Shown: in pieces, positions 62,051-64,000 of the stretch | How the letters are laid out: each line of letters begins with the position of its first letter | How positions within the stretch are numbered: position 1 is the stretch's first letter | Assembly (NCBI GenBank): GCA_020638655.1 | Contig: JACKIC010000002.1 | Location: forward strand, 124,001-188,000 | Direction of reading: 5' to 3' | Length of the DNA: 64,000 nucleotides | Source of the DNA: Planctomycetota bacterium | Lineage (GTDB): Bacteria > Planctomycetota > UBA1135 > UBA2386 | Made by a program: the position numbers and the translations under genes | Notes under the pieces: model-generated | Told to the model about the DNA's origin: nothing | The model's database searches: none | Seen by the model: the letters and a program-made list of their open reading frames with translations, nothing else

Positions 62051-63859
62051 ATGACCCGCGGGAGACTCTCGTTCCTACTCGTGGTGTGGGCGATCCTGGC
62101 CGCGGGGAGGTGTTTCGTCGCGTTCGATCACCTGCCGGCGGCGGACGCCGGGGCGCAGCCGCGCTCGTTCGACGCCCGCACGTCGCGGTCGGCGTCGCGA
62201 GGGGCCGCCGACGCGCCGGCAGCGTTCCTGCAGGTCGGGCTGCTGCAGATCGCCCGGGCCGGCCTCGACGAGGCGCTGTTGGGCGCGTGCGAAGTGCCGC
62301 TGCGCCGCGGCGTGCAGCAGCGTGTGGAGCTGCAGTTCGGCGATCCGGTGGGCTACGCCGCGAACGGCCTGGTTCTGGAGCGCGGTCGATCGCAGCTCGG
62401 CGCCGAACGCCGTTCGGGCCTGCCAGAATCGTTCGGCGAGGTGTCGCGCCGGCACGCCATCGACTTCGTCTGGCAGGGCGAGTCCTCGACGGGGCACCTG
62501 CTGCAGGTGCTCGACGATCGCACCGAACACTCGGATCGTCTCGGCGGCAGTGCGGGCAGCGGCAGTGGTGGCCTGTGCATGCCCTCGGTGGTGCTGGCGG
62601 TGGATCAGCCGTGGCTCTTCCCGCTGCTTCATCGCGGCAACGTGCTGATCCTGCGCATCGTCGATCAGTCTGCCTCGGCGGGTGACGTCGGCAGCGTCGG
62701 GTTCTGGCGCCAAGCCTGCGCAGGGCTCGCCGAGGCCTCGCCCCGGCACGAAGCGCCGGTGCCGGAACTCGGCGCGCTCGCCGCGGTGCGCGTGGCGCAT
62801 CCGTTCGTCGTGGCCGATCCGTTCGAGTCGGCGTGCCTGGCGAGCATCGTGTTTCGCGATCGCGTCCTCGCCGCGGCCGTGTTGGCGAAACGCGGCGACT
62901 ACGTCGCGCAGCCGATCCGGGTCTGGCCGGAGGATCACCGCGCTTTCTACGTGCAGGCGTGGGATTCGGCGCAGATGGCGGCGGTGCCGACGTTGCTCGG
63001 CGATGGCTCGGTGATGCCGTGGTCGGTCGGGGAGTTCGCCTACCAGCACGCGATCGCGTGGCGCTGTCTGCTGCTGCAGGAGGATCCCGCGATCGCCTCG
63101 GCCATGGTCGATGCCCTGGTGCCGCGTCTGCGCACGAACAACCTCTGGGTGATGTTGTTGAAGCACTCGGAGCTGACCGCCGCGCCACCCGTCGCCGCCG
63201 CCTGGGGGCGGCTGCGCAGCGCGGCGATCGGCGAGATCGGGGTGCCGTGGAGCGTCGCGCTCAGGGTGCCGGGCGGGCTGCTGCTCTATCTGTTGCTCCC
63301 GTTCGCCGTCGGGACCCTGGTGGCCCTCGGCCGCGCGCGCGCTCGGCCGAGGGCGCCGCTCGGGCGGGTGTTGTTGGTGTTGCTGTTCGCGGGCGGCATG
63401 GTGACGTCAGGCGAGGGCGTGCTGCGGCCCTTGTTCGGGCTGTGCGTGGTGGTCGCGGCGACGGCGGACGTGCGCTCGTCCCCGCGGCGGTCGCCGTGGA
63501 GCCGGGCGCTGATCCTGATCGCGGTCGCGGCAGCGATGTTCGCGGCCCAGCGCGGAACGCGGTTCGAGGTGCAGCTGTCGCCGCTGGGCGCGTTCGCCGA
63601 GGCAGGCGCCATGCTCGTCTGGATCCTGATCGGTTGGCGCGTGCTGGAGGATGGGCGGTGGCGTTCCCCGGGCTGCTACTTCGTCTTCCTGCTGGGCCTC
63701 ATGCTGCTGTGGTCGGTCGCGCCGATCGACCCCGCGGTTGCTGCGCGAGCGGGGCTCGAGTGGCTGGTCTGGGCGATCCTGGCGGCCTTCGTCCTGTTCC
63801 TGCTCGGTGGTCGTCACGGTGTCGAGCCGGCGGGGAGCGTGGCGTTCGCCGAGGCGTAG
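62051..63859 (+). CDS. Large membrane-associated protein, unassigned
   Basis: 602 residues. One N-terminal hydrophobic segment (LSFLLVVWAILAAGRCFVAF) is followed by a soluble domain of about 360 residues without an obvious motif. Five to six membrane segments close the protein (LLLYLLLPFAVGTLVAL, VLLVLLFAGGMVTSG, LILIAVAAAMFAAQ, AMLVWILIGWRVL, WLVWAILAAFVLFLLGG). It may be a sensor or a polysaccharide-related protein; I cannot assign it. It lies immediately before a polymerase gene with its own promoter. Confidence 0.55.
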   Translation: MTRGRLSFLLVVWAILAAGRCFVAFDHLPAADAGAQPRSFDARTSRSASRGAADAPAAFLQVGLLQIARAGLDEALLGACEVPLRRGVQQRVELQFGDPVGYAANGLVLERGRSQLGAERRSGLPESFGEVSRRHAIDFVWQGESSTGHLLQVLDDRTEHSDRLGGSAGSGSGGLCMPSVVLAVDQPWLFPLLHRGNVLILRIVDQSASAGDVGSVGFWRQACAGLAEASPRHEAPVPELGALAAVRVAHPFVVADPFESACLASIVFRDRVLAAAVLAKRGDYVAQPIRVWPEDHRAFYVQAWDSAQMAAVPTLLGDGSVMPWSVGEFAYQHAIAWRCLLLQEDPAIASAMVDALVPRLRTNNLWVMLLKHSELTAAPPVAAAWGRLRSAAIGEIGVPWSVALRVPGGLLLYLLLPFAVGTLVALGRARARPRAPLGRVLLVLLFAGGMVTSGEGVLRPLFGLCVVVAATADVRSSPRRSPWSRALILIAVAAAMFAAQRGTRFEVQLSPLGAFAEAGAMLVWILIGWRVLEDGRWRSPGCYFVFLLGLMLLWSVAPIDPAVAARAGLEWLVWAILAAFVLFLLGGRHGVEPAGSVAFAEA

Positions 63860-63879
63860 CGGGCTGCGGTGTCCGGCTC

Positions 63880-63907
63880 TTGATGTTCGGGATTTGTTAG
63901 GTATACA
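63880..63907 (+). promoter_or_regulatory. Near-consensus sigma-70-type promoter for the DnaE-type gene
   Basis: TTGATG (63880-63885), a 16-base spacer and TATACA (63902-63907), in a markedly AT-rich patch. The -10 box ends 6 bases before the GTG at 63914, so the transcript would start at the start codon. Confidence 0.65.
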
Positions 63908-63913
63908 GCCGGG

Positions 63914-64000
63914 GTGACCCTGCTGCTCGCCCGGACCCACTATTCGCTGCTCACGGCGCCGACCGCGCCGCGGGCGCTGTGCGAAGAGGCGGTGCGGCGC
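63914..64000 (+). CDS. DnaE-type DNA polymerase III alpha subunit, N-terminus only
   Basis: 29 codons before the window ends, from GTG: LLLARTHYSLLTAPTAPRAL and CEEAVRR. This resembles the PHP-domain start of DnaE proteins (H-x-x-Y-S-L-L...), more like DnaE2/error-prone forms, which begin ...L.A.SHFSFL.GAS.P..L. The catalytic part is outside the window. If it is DnaE2 it would act in mutagenic repair under SOS control. The evidence is short, so only the general family is claimed. Confidence 0.6.
   Translation, partial: MTLLLARTHYSLLTAPTAPRALCEEAVRR

Overview
The window is GC-rich throughout (about 70 percent by eye, not counted) and densely coding; no gap between genes is longer than about 250 bases. 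I infer an uncultivated or environmental member of the Planctomycetota. The reasons are the many large secreted proteins ending in a shared beta-rich C-terminal module, calcium-loop repeats of the D-x-D/N-x-N-G type followed by Cys, alternative GTG/TTG starts, and the mixture of housekeeping genes with long unassigned exported proteins. I see no tRNA, rRNA, CRISPR array, insertion sequence or prophage.

Layout. 1-9 kb: the 3' end of a subtilisin-like protease, citrate synthase, a metallopeptidase/ATP-grasp pair, an M48 lipoprotein peptidase, and a thiolase followed by a fused aconitase-family enzyme. 9-16 kb: secreted proteins (one kelch-like), membrane proteins, an ArsB/NhaD-type transporter and an inositol-phosphatase-family enzyme. 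16-24 kb: a secreted agmatine-deiminase-like protein, RidA, an MFS transporter, a DUF1826-like protein, a probable selenoprotein and an ABC-F ATPase. 24.7-31.3 kb: a heavy-metal RND efflux operon (His-rich exported protein, TolC-like lipoprotein, adaptor lipoprotein, CzcA/CusA pump). 31-36 kb: an acyl-CoA dehydrogenase, then an antioxidant block with a Cys peroxiredoxin, its tandem selenocysteine paralogue and a selenocysteine thioredoxin-like protein. 36-43 kb: a frameshifted glycosyltransferase, an i-type-lysozyme-like protein, a frameshifted aldehyde dehydrogenase, a redoxin/cytochrome c/Cu-monooxygenase-like fusion and two polytopic glycosyltransferase-like proteins. 43-58 kb: very large exported proteins (regulatory-like repeats, two paralogues with a 210-residue tandem repeat, a sugar-dehydrogenase-like protein, a PKD/LamG protein), MsrA, an RRM protein and a TPR membrane protein. 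58-64 kb: a Zn alcohol dehydrogenase, a lipoprotein, a radical SAM enzyme, unassigned proteins and the first codons of a DnaE-type polymerase.

The most important observation is that three genes are interrupted by in-frame TGA codons that read best as selenocysteine: a peroxiredoxin (TGA exactly where its neighbour has the peroxidatic Cys), a thioredoxin-like protein (Sec-Gly-Pro-Cys), and an exported protein with a Cys-Sec pair near its C-terminus. Two have clear hairpins immediately downstream, with the apical loop 20 nt after the TGA; the third has a weaker one. A standard gene caller would truncate or split all three. With MsrA and the redoxin fusion nearby, the window carries a substantial thiol/selenol redox repertoire. 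The Sec machinery (selA, selB, selC, selD) is not in the window.

A second theme is promoter structure. Many transcription-unit-leading genes have a TANNNT -10-like box ending only 6-12 bases before the start codon, which implies leaderless or nearly leaderless mRNAs. Genes inside operons have ordinary Shine-Dalgarno sequences instead.
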